Positions 8,492 through 15,591 of a DNA stretch of 16,448 bases are shown here, piece after piece. Each line of letters opens with the position of its first letter. The stretch's first letter is position 1. The DNA comes from Marinobacterium sp. xm-d-530 (GTDB taxonomy: Bacteria; Pseudomonadota; Gammaproteobacteria; Pseudomonadales; Balneatricaceae), in the NCBI GenBank assembly GCA_949499045.1, contig CATEEE010000213.1, forward strand, positions 1 through 16,448, given 5' to 3'. The notes under the pieces were generated by a model. The model ran no database searches and had not been told where the DNA came from. It saw nothing but the letters and a program-made list of their open reading frames with translations. The position numbers and the translations under genes are program-made.

Positions 8492-8830
8492 TCAATGCCC
8501 CTCTGAAACCTGGTTGATCGTGTATTTTGGAATTTCGACCACCAGATCTTCATCTCCGACAACAGCCTGACAACTCAGTCTAGATTCGGGCTCAAGACCC
8601 CAGGCCTTATCGAGCATGTCATCCTCTAACTCATCGGACTCTTCAAGGCTATCAAAACCTTCACGGACGACGACATGACAAGTAGTGCAAGCACAGGATT
8701 TTTCACACGCGTGTTCAATATGAATATCATTCGCCAGTGCGGCATCACAGATGGTAATACCCGGCTCTACGTCGATCACTTTGCCGTCTGGGCACAACTC
8801 TTCATGGGGTAGGAAGATCACTTGGGTCAT
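8492..8830 (-). CDS. fdx: ISC-type [2Fe-2S] ferredoxin
   Basis: This is the small adrenodoxin-type ferredoxin of the ISC system, thought to supply electrons during cluster assembly on IscU. The ligands are C42, C48 and C51 (C-x5-C-x2-C) plus C87, the same numbers as in E. coli Fdx; an additional cysteine at 46 sits in the same loop. The 112 residues match the family, and acidic patches (EESDELEDD, about 63-71) suit docking to a reductase or to IscS. It starts 9 bases after hscA stops. It is followed directly by a terminator, with no iscX gene, whereas iscX usually follows fdx in E. coli and Pseudomonas. Confidence 0.96.
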   Translation of the reverse strand: MTQVIFLPHEELCPDGKVIDVEPGITICDAALANDIHIEHACEKSCACTTCHVVVREGFDSLEESDELEDDMLDKAWGLEPESRLSCQAVVGDEDLVVEIPKYTINQVSEGH

Positions 8831-8839
8831 TACATTTAC

Positions 8840-10696
8840 CTAATCTAATTGATCAACGCGCTGACCTTGCAACGCCTTTTGAATTGATTGATCCATTCTG
8901 CGGGCCGCGAAGAAGTCACTCACGTGGGCCAGATGCTCTACACCGGTCTCTATCGCTTTAGAACTCGCACCGTCACGAAGCGAACGCAAAACTTCAACCT
9001 CTGAAAGCAGATCCTGCCGCTCCTGATCGCTTAGCAACAGCTCACCATCTTCCGCTATCGCCGCTTCAAGCGATACAATCAAACGATCTGCTTCAACCTG
9101 CTGCTCACGTAAAGCACGTCGCTCTTTATCATCCGCAGCAAACTGATACGAATCCGTTAGCATCTGAGTAATTTCAGAGTCACTCAAACCATAAGAAGGT
9201 TTCACTTGAACCGCACTCTCAATACCGGTTGACAACTCTTTTGCTGATACATTCAGCAGACCATCTGCATCAACTTGGAAGGTGACTCGGATTTTAGCAG
9301 CGCCAGCCGCCATGGGTGGAATACCGCGCAGTGTAAACTGGGCAAGTGATCTGCAGTCATCAACCAACTCACGCTCACCTTGCAACACATGCACCAACAT
9401 AGCGGTTTGACCATCTTGGTAGGTTGTAAACTCTTGAGCTCGCGCAACTGGGATGGGTGTATTGCGATGAATCACCTTCTCAACCAAACCGCCCATGGTC
9501 TCTAACCCTAAAGAGAGCGGGAGTACATCTAGCAACAGTAGATCTGCATCCGGCTTGTTGCCCGCCAATATATCAGCCTGAAGAGCCGCACCCACCGCAA
9601 CAACACGATCTGGATCAATGTCAGTATGAGGCTGACGATTAAAAAACGCTTCGACACCTGCGACCACAGCTGGCACTCGCGTTGAACCCCCAACCATCAC
9701 AACATCGTTGATCTCATCTGGCTTGATACCAGCATCTTTTAAGGTACGTTTGCAGGCACGTAGCGTTTTAGAAACAAGAGAAGCTGTCAGCTGGTCAAAA
9801 TGCTGACGCGTAACCAAAATCTGTTGGTCATTAGACAAAGTCACAACGACGGAATCTGCATCAGTCAATGACTCTTTTGCACTGCGCGCTTGAACCATAA
9901 GAGATCGCATAACGGCAGGTGTTCGTTCTAGATCGGTCGCTTGTTCTAACAACCACTCAGCCAAAGCGTGATCAAAATCATCCCCACCCAGTGCTGAATC
10001 TCCACCAGTAGCCAGCACTTCAAAGACGCCCTTGGTTAGCCGCAATATAGAGATATCAAATGTACCACCACCTAAATCATAAACAGCTACAACACCTTTA
10101 TCCTGCTGATCCAAGCCATAAGCAACGGCTGCCGCTGTAGGTTCATTCAAAAGGCGAAGAACTTTTATTCCGGCAAGCGTAGCTGCGTCTTTAGTCGCTT
10201 GACGCTGCGCATCATCAAAGTAAGCTGGAACCGTAATAACAGCGCCTTCTAGCTCACCACCTAAAGACTCGGCAGCACGCGCCGAAAGCGCTTTTAGGAT
10301 ATCTGCAGAAATCTGAACCGGGCTAAGATCACCTAGGGCAGTTTTAAGGTAGGGCATGCCACCCTGACCATCTGAAAATTGATAAGGGAGTTGATCGCCT
10401 AAGGTTAACACTTCACTGGATGATCGACCCATCAAGCGCTTAATGGATTGAATCGTATTAAATGGATCTTCACTCACTTTCAACAGTGCTTCCGCACCAA
10501 CAGTGGTACCTGACTCTGAATAGTGCACTACCGATGGGAGCAGGTGCTGCCCTGCCTCATCAGAAAGTGTCTCGGCCACACCGTTTCTAACAGACGCCAC
10601 CAATGAATTGGTGGTGCCCAAATCGATACCTACCGCCAACTTACGTTGATGGGGATCCAAACTCATTCCGGGCTCTGCAATTTGCAAAAGCGCCAT
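8840..10696 (-). CDS. hscA: Fe-S cluster assembly chaperone HscA (Hsp70 family)
   Basis: HscA is the specialised Hsp70 that, with HscB, binds the LPPVK loop of IscU and uses ATP to drive cluster transfer. The ATPase domain shows GIDLGTTNS (23-31), DLGGGTFD (207-214) and VGGSTRVP (335-342); the interdomain linker is DVLPLSLG (390-397), followed by the substrate-binding domain with VARAQEFTTYQDGQ and a helical lid. The 618 residues and the roughly 20-residue leader before the first beta strand are typical of HscA rather than DnaK. It begins two bases after hscB ends and is followed by fdx, the standard order. Confidence 0.97.
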   Translation of the reverse strand: MALLQIAEPGMSLDPHQRKLAVGIDLGTTNSLVASVRNGVAETLSDEAGQHLLPSVVHYSESGTTVGAEALLKVSEDPFNTIQSIKRLMGRSSSEVLTLGDQLPYQFSDGQGGMPYLKTALGDLSPVQISADILKALSARAAESLGGELEGAVITVPAYFDDAQRQATKDAATLAGIKVLRLLNEPTAAAVAYGLDQQDKGVVAVYDLGGGTFDISILRLTKGVFEVLATGGDSALGGDDFDHALAEWLLEQATDLERTPAVMRSLMVQARSAKESLTDADSVVVTLSNDQQILVTRQHFDQLTASLVSKTLRACKRTLKDAGIKPDEINDVVMVGGSTRVPAVVAGVEAFFNRQPHTDIDPDRVVAVGAALQADILAGNKPDADLLLLDVLPLSLGLETMGGLVEKVIHRNTPIPVARAQEFTTYQDGQTAMLVHVLQGERELVDDCRSLAQFTLRGIPPMAAGAAKIRVTFQVDADGLLNVSAKELSTGIESAVQVKPSYGLSDSEITQMLTDSYQFAADDKERRALREQQVEADRLIVSLEAAIAEDGELLLSDQERQDLLSEVEVLRSLRDGASSKAIETGVEHLAHVSDFFAARRMDQSIQKALQGQRVDQLD

Positions 10697-10698
10697 GA

Positions 10699-11232
10699 CT
10701 AAAACTCCTCATCGAGGCGATCTTCCATGGCCTCTATCTCAGACAGTAGTTTCTTTAAAAATTGCAGCTTACGAACAGACTCTTCGGCCAACTCTAAATC
10801 GCCACCCAAATAAGCCGCTTGGAAAACATCAAAACTCTCTTTTTCCAACTCGACTGTTTGTGACTCTAGGGACTCCAATGTCACAAATGGATCAGCCGCT
10901 TCAGGTGCCCCTGCTAAGGCTTCTCGCAGCTCCATCTGCTGCATTAAAAAATCAATTGGCAGCTGTTTCCTGGACTCCTCACCGGTAGGCACGCCTTGCA
11001 ATGAGAGAAGGTACTGCGCACGCAATAGAGGCGACTTAAGCGCGTCATAGGCGGTGTTAAGATGAGTACTGTTCTGCACTGCTTTACGTTGCTCTGCGTC
11101 ACTTTTATGAGCAAAACGGTCTGGGTGATACTCTTTTTGCAACTCACGGAAAGCTGTATCGAGAGCAGCTCGATCAATCGAGAAACCGACGTCAAGACCA
11201 AAGAGATCGAAATAGTTTTGAGAAAGATTCAA
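10699..11232 (-). CDS. hscB: Co-chaperone HscB (J-domain protein)
   Basis: HscB delivers IscU to HscA and stimulates its ATPase. The J domain covers about residues 5-75 and carries the essential HPD tripeptide at 36-38 (YHPDRF); a helical C-terminal domain (about 90-177, with LMQQMELREAL and ELAEESVRKLQFLKKL) is the IscU-binding part. The length is 177 residues against about 171 in E. coli. The start is TTG, giving MNLSQNYFDLFGL, with AAGGG about 8 bases upstream; no ATG precedes the conserved region. The gene begins 19 bases after iscA. Confidence 0.95.
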   Translation of the reverse strand: MNLSQNYFDLFGLDVGFSIDRAALDTAFRELQKEYHPDRFAHKSDAEQRKAVQNSTHLNTAYDALKSPLLRAQYLLSLQGVPTGEESRKQLPIDFLMQQMELREALAGAPEAADPFVTLESLESQTVELEKESFDVFQAAYLGGDLELAEESVRKLQFLKKLLSEIEAMEDRLDEEF

Positions 11233-11251
11233 CGATTAACCCTTAACCGGT

Positions 11252-11575
11252 TCAAACATGGAAACTTTCGCCGCAACCACACTCACTAGCGACGTTCGGG
11301 TTATTGAACTGAAAGCCCTCATTGAGACCCTCTTTAACAAAATCGAGCTCAGTACCCTCTAGGTAGACAAGGCTTTTAGGATCAACAACGACTTGAACAC
11401 CCTCAAACTCGTAGACTGAGTCTTCGCTGTTAAGCTCGTCAACATACTCTAGAATGTACGCCATGCCTGAGCAGCCTGAGGTCTTAACCCCCAAACGAAT
11501 ACCAATACCCTTGCCGCGTTTTTCTAAATACTTAGCCACATGATTAGCGGCTGCTGACGTCATCGAAATTGACAT
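11252..11575 (-). CDS. iscA: A-type Fe-S carrier IscA
   Basis: IscA carries iron or Fe-S clusters from IscU to target proteins, especially [4Fe-4S] enzymes. The three ligand cysteines are at C35 (TSGCSGMAY), C99 and C101 (ECGCGESFHV at the C-terminus), the same positions as in E. coli IscA, and the length of 107 residues is the same. The ATG is preceded by AGAAGG. It lies 42 bases after iscU and 19 before hscB, within the isc operon. Confidence 0.97.
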   Translation of the reverse strand: MSISMTSAAANHVAKYLEKRGKGIGIRLGVKTSGCSGMAYILEYVDELNSEDSVYEFEGVQVVVDPKSLVYLEGTELDFVKEGLNEGFQFNNPNVASECGCGESFHV

Positions 11576-11617
11576 AAAAACCTTCTACCTAAACCGTCTG
11601 CTACCGATTAAATGCGA

Positions 11618-11998
11618 TTACTTCTGCTTGCCGCGGTAATCGTCAATTGCCGCTTTGATCGCATCTTCTGCCAACACTGAACAGTGAATCTTAACAGGAG
11701 GAAGCGCTAACTCTTCTGCGATTTTAGCATTTTTCAACTCAGCAGCCTCGTCTAGCGTCATGCCTTTGACCCACTCGGTCACTAATGAGCTAGATGCAAT
11801 AGCAGATCCACACCCATAAGTTTTAAACTTGGCATCTTCGATCACGCCATCATCACTGACCTTGATCTGAAGTCGCATTACATCACCACACGCAGGTGCA
11901 CCGACCATTCCGGTCCCTACATGCGGATCATCACTTTCCATCTTGCCGACATTACGAGGATTCTCGTAGTGATCAATTACTTTATCGCTGTAAGCCAT
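11618..11998 (-). CDS. iscU: Fe-S cluster scaffold IscU
   Basis: IscU is the scaffold on which IscS-derived sulphur and iron form [2Fe-2S] and [4Fe-4S] clusters. The ligand residues are all present: C37, D39 (ACGD), C63 (YGCGSAIASSS), H105 and C106. The HscA recognition motif LPPVK is at 99-103. The 126 residues match the family. The AAGGAG upstream of the ATG is one of the best ribosome binding sites in the window, which suits a protein needed in quantity. It follows iscS by 22 bases. Confidence 0.98.
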   Translation of the reverse strand: MAYSDKVIDHYENPRNVGKMESDDPHVGTGMVGAPACGDVMRLQIKVSDDGVIEDAKFKTYGCGSAIASSSLVTEWVKGMTLDEAAELKNAKIAEELALPPVKIHCSVLAEDAIKAAIDDYRGKQK

Positions 11999-12020
11999 GT
12001 TGATCTCCTTTCAATGAGTA

Positions 12021-13235
12021 TTAGTGATGTACCCACTCAACCTTAGTTAAATCCACACCGTCCTTGTACATATCCCACAAAGGCGACAATTCACGAAGTT
12101 TTTCCACAGCCACACGCGCTTGCGCCGCTGCATAGTCCACCTCTTCATCCGTCGTAAATCGACCAAAAGAGAAACGGATAGAGCTATGTGCCATCTCATC
12201 ATTGAGACCCAATGCTCGAAGTACGTAAGAGGGCTCTAGACTTGCTGAAGTGCAGGCCGAACCTGAAGAGACCGCTAAATCTTTCAGAGACATCAGAAGT
12301 GATTCGCCTTCTACAAAAGCAAAACTTACATTCAGGTTGCCTGGATAGCGCTGCTCTAATGAACCATTAATATGAACTTCTTCCATATCGCTGATTTGTG
12401 ACCAGAACCGATCACGAAGTTCTGTTAAACGCTTATGCTCTTGTTCCATCGATGCTTGAGCAACCGCACAGGCCTCACCCATGCCAACAAGCTGGTGAGT
12501 CGCCAAAGTACCAGAGCGCATTCCACGCTCATGGCCACCACCATGAATCTGAGCTTCAATACGAACACGCGGTTTGCGACGCACATATAGCGCACCTACA
12601 CCTTTCGGACCGTACATTTTGTGACCGCAAAGTGACATTAGATCGACCTTCATCTCAGCCATATCCATTGGCAATTTACCAGCACTTTGCGCAGCATCTA
12701 CGTGGAACAGGACGCCATGCTTACGAGTCAATTCACCAATCGCTGCAATATCAGTAATCGTGCCAATCTCGTTATTGATATGCATCAATGAGACCAGAAT
12801 GGTGTCATCACGAAGAGCTTCAGCTACCATCTGCGGCGTTATCAGACCATCACTACCCGGTGTAAGGTAGGTCACTTCATACCCTTCACGCTCAAGCTGG
12901 CGGCAAGTGTCTAGAACCGCTTTGTGTTCAATTTTAGAGGTAATGATGTGCTTACCCTTCTTATGATAGAAGTGCGCAACACCTTTGATAGCCAGGTTAT
13001 CCGATTCGGTAGCACCAGACGTCCAGACGATCTCTCGTGGATCTGCACCAATCAATTCTGCCACCTGGCGACGAGCAGTCTCAGCAGCCTCTTCCGCTTT
13101 CCAACCGAAAAGGTGCGAACGAGACGCAGGGTTACCAAAGTTACCATCAGGGGTAAGGCACGCCATCATCTTTTCAGCAACACGAGGATCAACCGGTGTT
13201 GTCGCTGAATAATCTAAGTAGATCGGCAGTTTCAT
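12021..13235 (-). CDS. iscS: Cysteine desulfurase IscS
   Basis: IscS is the PLP-dependent cysteine desulfurase that provides sulphur for Fe-S clusters and for tRNA thiolation. The PLP lysine is K206 (SLCGHKMYGPKG), with cofactor contacts H104, D180 and Q183; the persulphide-forming cysteine is C328 in the mobile loop SSGSACTSAS. The 404 residues and the residue numbers are identical to those of E. coli IscS, and the C-terminal residues WVHH are close to the IscU-docking tail of other IscS proteins. GGAGAG precedes the ATG. It begins 37 bases after iscR ends. Confidence 0.98.
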   Translation of the reverse strand: MKLPIYLDYSATTPVDPRVAEKMMACLTPDGNFGNPASRSHLFGWKAEEAAETARRQVAELIGADPREIVWTSGATESDNLAIKGVAHFYHKKGKHIITSKIEHKAVLDTCRQLEREGYEVTYLTPGSDGLITPQMVAEALRDDTILVSLMHINNEIGTITDIAAIGELTRKHGVLFHVDAAQSAGKLPMDMAEMKVDLMSLCGHKMYGPKGVGALYVRRKPRVRIEAQIHGGGHERGMRSGTLATHQLVGMGEACAVAQASMEQEHKRLTELRDRFWSQISDMEEVHINGSLEQRYPGNLNVSFAFVEGESLLMSLKDLAVSSGSACTSASLEPSYVLRALGLNDEMAHSSIRFSFGRFTTDEEVDYAAAQARVAVEKLRELSPLWDMYKDGVDLTKVEWVHH

Positions 13236-13272
13236 ACTCTCTCTCCAAAAACGTTAAACTGAGTTATGGCTT

Positions 13273-13749
13273 TTATGCGCTGGCAACGGAGGGAATCAAT
13301 CCATCGGTTACCACACTTTGGCTTTGACGATCTGCAACAGCCATTACATCCTTGCGTTTCAAAAGATCCGCAAGACTAATATCACTAAGAAAGCTGTGAA
13401 TCTGATCGCTAAGATCGCTCCACAAGTGGTGCGTCAAACAGATTTCACCCGCCTGACAATTACCTTGGTTGTTACAGCCTGTTGCATCGATTGATTCATT
13501 GACCGCATCGATAATAGAAGCAACTGAGATCTGTTCACATTCCTGATTAAGCAAGTAACCTCCGCCTGGACCCCGGACACTGGTAACAAGTGCGCATTTA
13601 CGCAACTTGGCAAACAGCTGTTCAAGGTAAGATAGAGAAATACCCTGTCTTTCAGAAATATCCGCTAAACTGACAGGCCCTTTCTCTTTGTTAAGCGCCA
13701 GATCAAGCATTGCAGTTACGGCGTAACGCCCTTTGGTTGTAAGTCGCAT
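13273..13749 (-). CDS. iscR: Fe-S-sensing transcription regulator IscR
   Basis: IscR is an Rrf2-family repressor that binds a [2Fe-2S] cluster when cluster supply is adequate and then represses the isc operon. The winged helix-turn-helix is at residues 1-60, with the wing RGPGGGYLL (59-67). The cluster ligands are C92, C98, C104 and H107, the same numbering as in E. coli. The total is 158 residues, with a variable C-terminal tail. AGGAAGG lies just before the ATG. It is the first gene of isc; its promoter overlaps two IscR-like sites, so autorepression is expected. It lies directly after trmJ, with no cysE between as in Pseudomonas. Confidence 0.97.
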   Translation of the reverse strand: MRLTTKGRYAVTAMLDLALNKEKGPVSLADISERQGISLSYLEQLFAKLRKCALVTSVRGPGGGYLLNQECEQISVASIIDAVNESIDATGCNNQGNCQAGEICLTHHLWSDLSDQIHSFLSDISLADLLKRKDVMAVADRQSQSVVTDGLIPSVASA

Positions 13750-13781
13750 TAGACCTTCCTACACCCTGTTATGTTAAGGGT

Positions 13782-13810
13782 ATTATCTAAAAACCTACAA
13801 AATCAGTCAA
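13782..13810 (-). promoter_or_regulatory. isc operon promoter (sigma70)
   Basis: On the minus strand, -35 TTGACT (13805-13810) and -10 GATAAT (13782-13787) are 17 bp apart, a near-consensus sigma70 promoter. Transcription should begin near 13775, about 26 bases before the iscR ATG. The -35 lies inside the promoter-proximal IscR-like site, so binding there would block RNA polymerase. Confidence 0.8.
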
Positions 13811-13814
13811 CTAT
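13790..13814 (-). promoter_or_regulatory. IscR type 1-like site, promoter-proximal
   Basis: The minus strand reads ATAGTTGACT, a good match to the left half of the IscR type 1 consensus, followed by an A/T centre and a weaker right half GTAGG. The site spans the -35 element of the isc promoter. Its position and its repeat partner 25 bp upstream make it a probable IscR operator. Confidence 0.7.
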
Positions 13815-13839
13815 TAATCCTACAATTTTAGTCAACTAT
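13815..13839 (-). promoter_or_regulatory. IscR type 1-like site, distal
   Basis: This is a second copy of ATAGTTGACT with right half GTAGG, exactly 25 bp upstream of the proximal site and touching the last base of the trmJ stop codon. The two copies share 10 bases at the left end and 5 at the right. E. coli iscR also has several IscR sites upstream; the tandem arrangement suggests cooperative autorepression. Confidence 0.65.
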
Positions 13840-14588
13840 TAATCGTTACTGATTGAGCGATTAATTTTGGTCAAAATGCCACGGATTATATTGACCTCTA
13901 CCTTATCTGGCACCGCTCTTAACAAGAGTCTTCTTAAACGAGTCATGAGCTGTCTTGGATTATCCGGCTCAAGAAACTTAATATCGATTAGTGTCTGCTC
14001 AAGATGATTGAACATCAGCTCAATCTCTTTCTGATCTGCTAACTCAATATCCCAATCAACACCCCACTGCGGCGCCTCATCAACCACTGACTCTTGCAGC
14101 GCCATCCGTAGCTCGTAAGCAATTACCTGTACAGCCGCACCTACATTTAATGAACTAAAATCTGGATTGGTCGGAATATGAACATGAAGATGACAAGCGT
14201 GCAGCTCTTCATTGGTTAAACCACGGTCTTCACGACCAAATAGAATAGCCACTTTAAAGTCATCAGGTGTTTTTGAAAGACGCTCTGAAACCTGAGCTGA
14301 TAACTCTCTAGGATTCACGATCGGCCAAGGGATATGTCGACCACGCGCACTGGTACCCACTACCAATTGACAATCCGCAACTGCCTCTTCTAGCGATTCC
14401 ACAACCAGAGCAGTCTCAAGAATGTCATCCGCTCTTGAGGAGCGAGCAATGGCATCAGGGTGAGGAAACAGTTTGGGCTCGACCAAGCAGAGCTCTGAAA
14501 GCCCCATATTCTTCATTGCACGCGCAGCAGCACCAATATTTCCTGGGTGGGTGGTATTAACTAACACGATTCGAATTTTATCTAACAT
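13839..14588 (-). CDS. trmJ: tRNA (cytidine/uridine-2'-O-)-methyltransferase TrmJ
   Basis: TrmJ is a SPOUT-class enzyme that methylates the ribose at position 32 of several tRNAs using SAM. The trefoil-knot motifs are clear: NTTHPGNIGAAARAMKNMG (11-29), LFGREDRGLTNEEL (116-129) and SSLNVGAAVQ (145-154). The 249 residues match the family, with a helical C-terminal dimerisation extension (about 170-249). GGGGGAG lies just upstream of the ATG. The suhB-trmJ-iscR neighbourhood is conserved in gammaproteobacteria, with suhB divergent. No terminator is seen between trmJ and iscR, so some readthrough into isc is possible. Confidence 0.95.
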   Translation of the reverse strand: MLDKIRIVLVNTTHPGNIGAAARAMKNMGLSELCLVEPKLFPHPDAIARSSRADDILETALVVESLEEAVADCQLVVGTSARGRHIPWPIVNPRELSAQVSERLSKTPDDFKVAILFGREDRGLTNEELHACHLHVHIPTNPDFSSLNVGAAVQVIAYELRMALQESVVDEAPQWGVDWDIELADQKEIELMFNHLEQTLIDIKFLEPDNPRQLMTRLRRLLLRAVPDKVEVNIIRGILTKINRSISND

Positions 14589-14675
14589 CTGTCTCCCCCT
14601 GAGCGGGCGTGATTCTATCAGATGACGCTATGAATCACATCTGCTCCATGGTGGCGGTTTAATAACGGTCTGAGG

Positions 14676-14681
14676 TATAAT
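14676..14681 (+). promoter_or_regulatory. Probable -10 box of the suhB-family gene
   Basis: A perfect TATAAT lies 36 bases before the ATG, in the 129-base gap between divergent trmJ and the suhB-family gene. No good -35 is visible at 16-18 bp. The hexamer is embedded in GTATAATATAC (14675-14685), a near-palindrome that would also give TATATT on the other strand. Confidence 0.45.
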
Positions 14682-14717
14682 ATACGTCGCTCTTTTAACA
14701 ACACCGGATACTTACTG

Positions 14718-15518
14718 ATGCAACCAATGGTTAACATCGCCCTACGGGCTGCCCGTCAGGCGAGTGAACAGATCACTCACGCTTTAGAACGACTCGACCT
14801 CATCAAAAGCGAACAGTCGAGTGTCGCTACTTTTTTAAGCGACACGTGCAAAAATGTTGAACGCACCATCGCGTTTAACATTCAAAAAGCGAATCCACAC
14901 CACAGTATTTTCGGTGAGTATTCAGGCGAGTACCCTGCTCAAGAAGAGGGTCCTAACCCTTGCGAGTGGCGCGTGCACCCTATCGACAGCGTCGTTCACT
15001 TCTCAAATGGCATCCCCTCTTTTGCTCTGTGCATTACTGGCACTATGCGCGGTAAAGTTGAACACGCACTGATTTTAAACCCGGTTACCGGCGAAGAGTT
15101 TACTGCAAGCAACGGCCAAGGCGCACAGCTAAACGGCAAACGTCTTCGTGTCAGCAACAGCAAAATGCTTGATAGCACACTGATCGGAACTGGTTTCTTG
15201 GGTCGCCCTTCAGACAAGAGCAACTTAGACCTTCAACTGAACATTAACCGCGCACTGATTGAAGCTAACGCTGACATTTTCAGTACTGGCTCTGTCGCTC
15301 TGAATCTAGCTTACACAGCAGCAGGTAGAATTGATGGCGTAGTCCAGAAAGGTGTGGTTGCAGAAGAGGTCGATGCTGGTCTATTAATTCTTCGCGAAGC
15401 GGGTGGCTTATCTGCAGATTTCACCGGTGGGACTGACATCCGCGGTAAGGGTGAGCTAATCGCGGCGAATCCGAAATTATTCAAAGCACTGGTTACCAAG
15501 GTTCATAGTCTTAAATAA
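14718..15518 (+). CDS. suhB: SuhB-family protein with degenerate inositol monophosphatase active site
   Basis: SuhB belongs to the inositol monophosphatase family and, in E. coli, joins the Nus factors in the rRNA antitermination complex. The N-terminus MQPMVNIALRAARQA, GQGAQLNG (133-140) and LREAGGLSADFTGG (225-238), the locus next to trmJ and the length of 266 residues all identify SuhB. The catalytic motifs, however, are broken: the family EE(S/G)G is EYSG (67-70), so the ligand glutamate is Y68; DPLDGTTNF is HPIDSVVHF (87-95), losing the first aspartate, the glycine and both threonines; the WD of the third metal site is E216-E217; and the upstream TEVDRAAE aspartate is C44. D90 remains. 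The reading frame is continuous and the fold-defining regions are intact, so this looks like a functional pseudoenzyme, not decay. The ribosome binding site is weak. Confidence 0.85.
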   Translation: MQPMVNIALRAARQASEQITHALERLDLIKSEQSSVATFLSDTCKNVERTIAFNIQKANPHHSIFGEYSGEYPAQEEGPNPCEWRVHPIDSVVHFSNGIPSFALCITGTMRGKVEHALILNPVTGEEFTASNGQGAQLNGKRLRVSNSKMLDSTLIGTGFLGRPSDKSNLDLQLNINRALIEANADIFSTGSVALNLAYTAAGRIDGVVQKGVVAEEVDAGLLILREAGGLSADFTGGTDIRGKGELIAANPKLFKALVTKVHSLK

Positions 15519-15527
15519 TCATTCTAA

Positions 15528-15555
15528 AGGCGGGTTGATCCCGCCTCTGTTTTTT
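15528..15555 (+). terminator. Rho-independent terminator after the suhB-family gene
   Basis: AGGCGGG (15528-15534) pairs perfectly with CCCGCCT (15540-15546) across a 5-base loop, followed by a T6 run (15550-15555). It starts 10 bases beyond the stop codon, so the suhB-family gene is probably a single-gene transcript. Confidence 0.9.
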
Positions 15556-15562
15556 CTATACT
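15535..15562 (+). promoter_or_regulatory. Possible promoter of the FIST-domain gene
   Basis: TTGATC (15535-15540) and TATACT (15557-15562) are 16 bp apart and could serve as -35 and -10, with a start near 15569. The -35 falls in the loop and descending arm of the suhB terminator. The location just before the next gene supports the call, but both boxes deviate from consensus. Confidence 0.4.
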
Positions 15563-15565
15563 GAG

Positions 15566-15586
15566 TGTTCTAAAACAAAAAGAACA
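15566..15586 (+). promoter_or_regulatory. Perfect inverted repeat before the FIST gene (possible operator)
   Basis: TGTTCT (15566-15571) and AGAACA (15581-15586) form a perfect 6-bp inverted repeat around 9 A-rich bases. It spans the predicted transcription start and ends 5 bases before the GTG. It could bind a dimeric regulator or fold as a small RNA hairpin over the ribosome binding region. I do not recognise the regulator. Confidence 0.45.
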
Positions 15587-15591
15587 TAACA

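Noticed and set aside
14612..14640. trmJ promoter with TAGAAT as -10 on the minus strand
   Set aside because: No acceptable -35 at 15-18 bp spacing; a promoter must lie in this gap but I cannot place it.
14583..14644. CATCTG/CAGATG repeats around the trmJ start
   Set aside because: The arms are only 6 bases, far apart, and one includes the start codon by chance; no stable structure is evident.
14718..15518. Frameshift or pseudogene explanation for the altered suhB-family active site
   Set aside because: The frame is open over the full family length, the changed sites are scattered substitutions between conserved segments, and the gene has its own -10 box and terminator.
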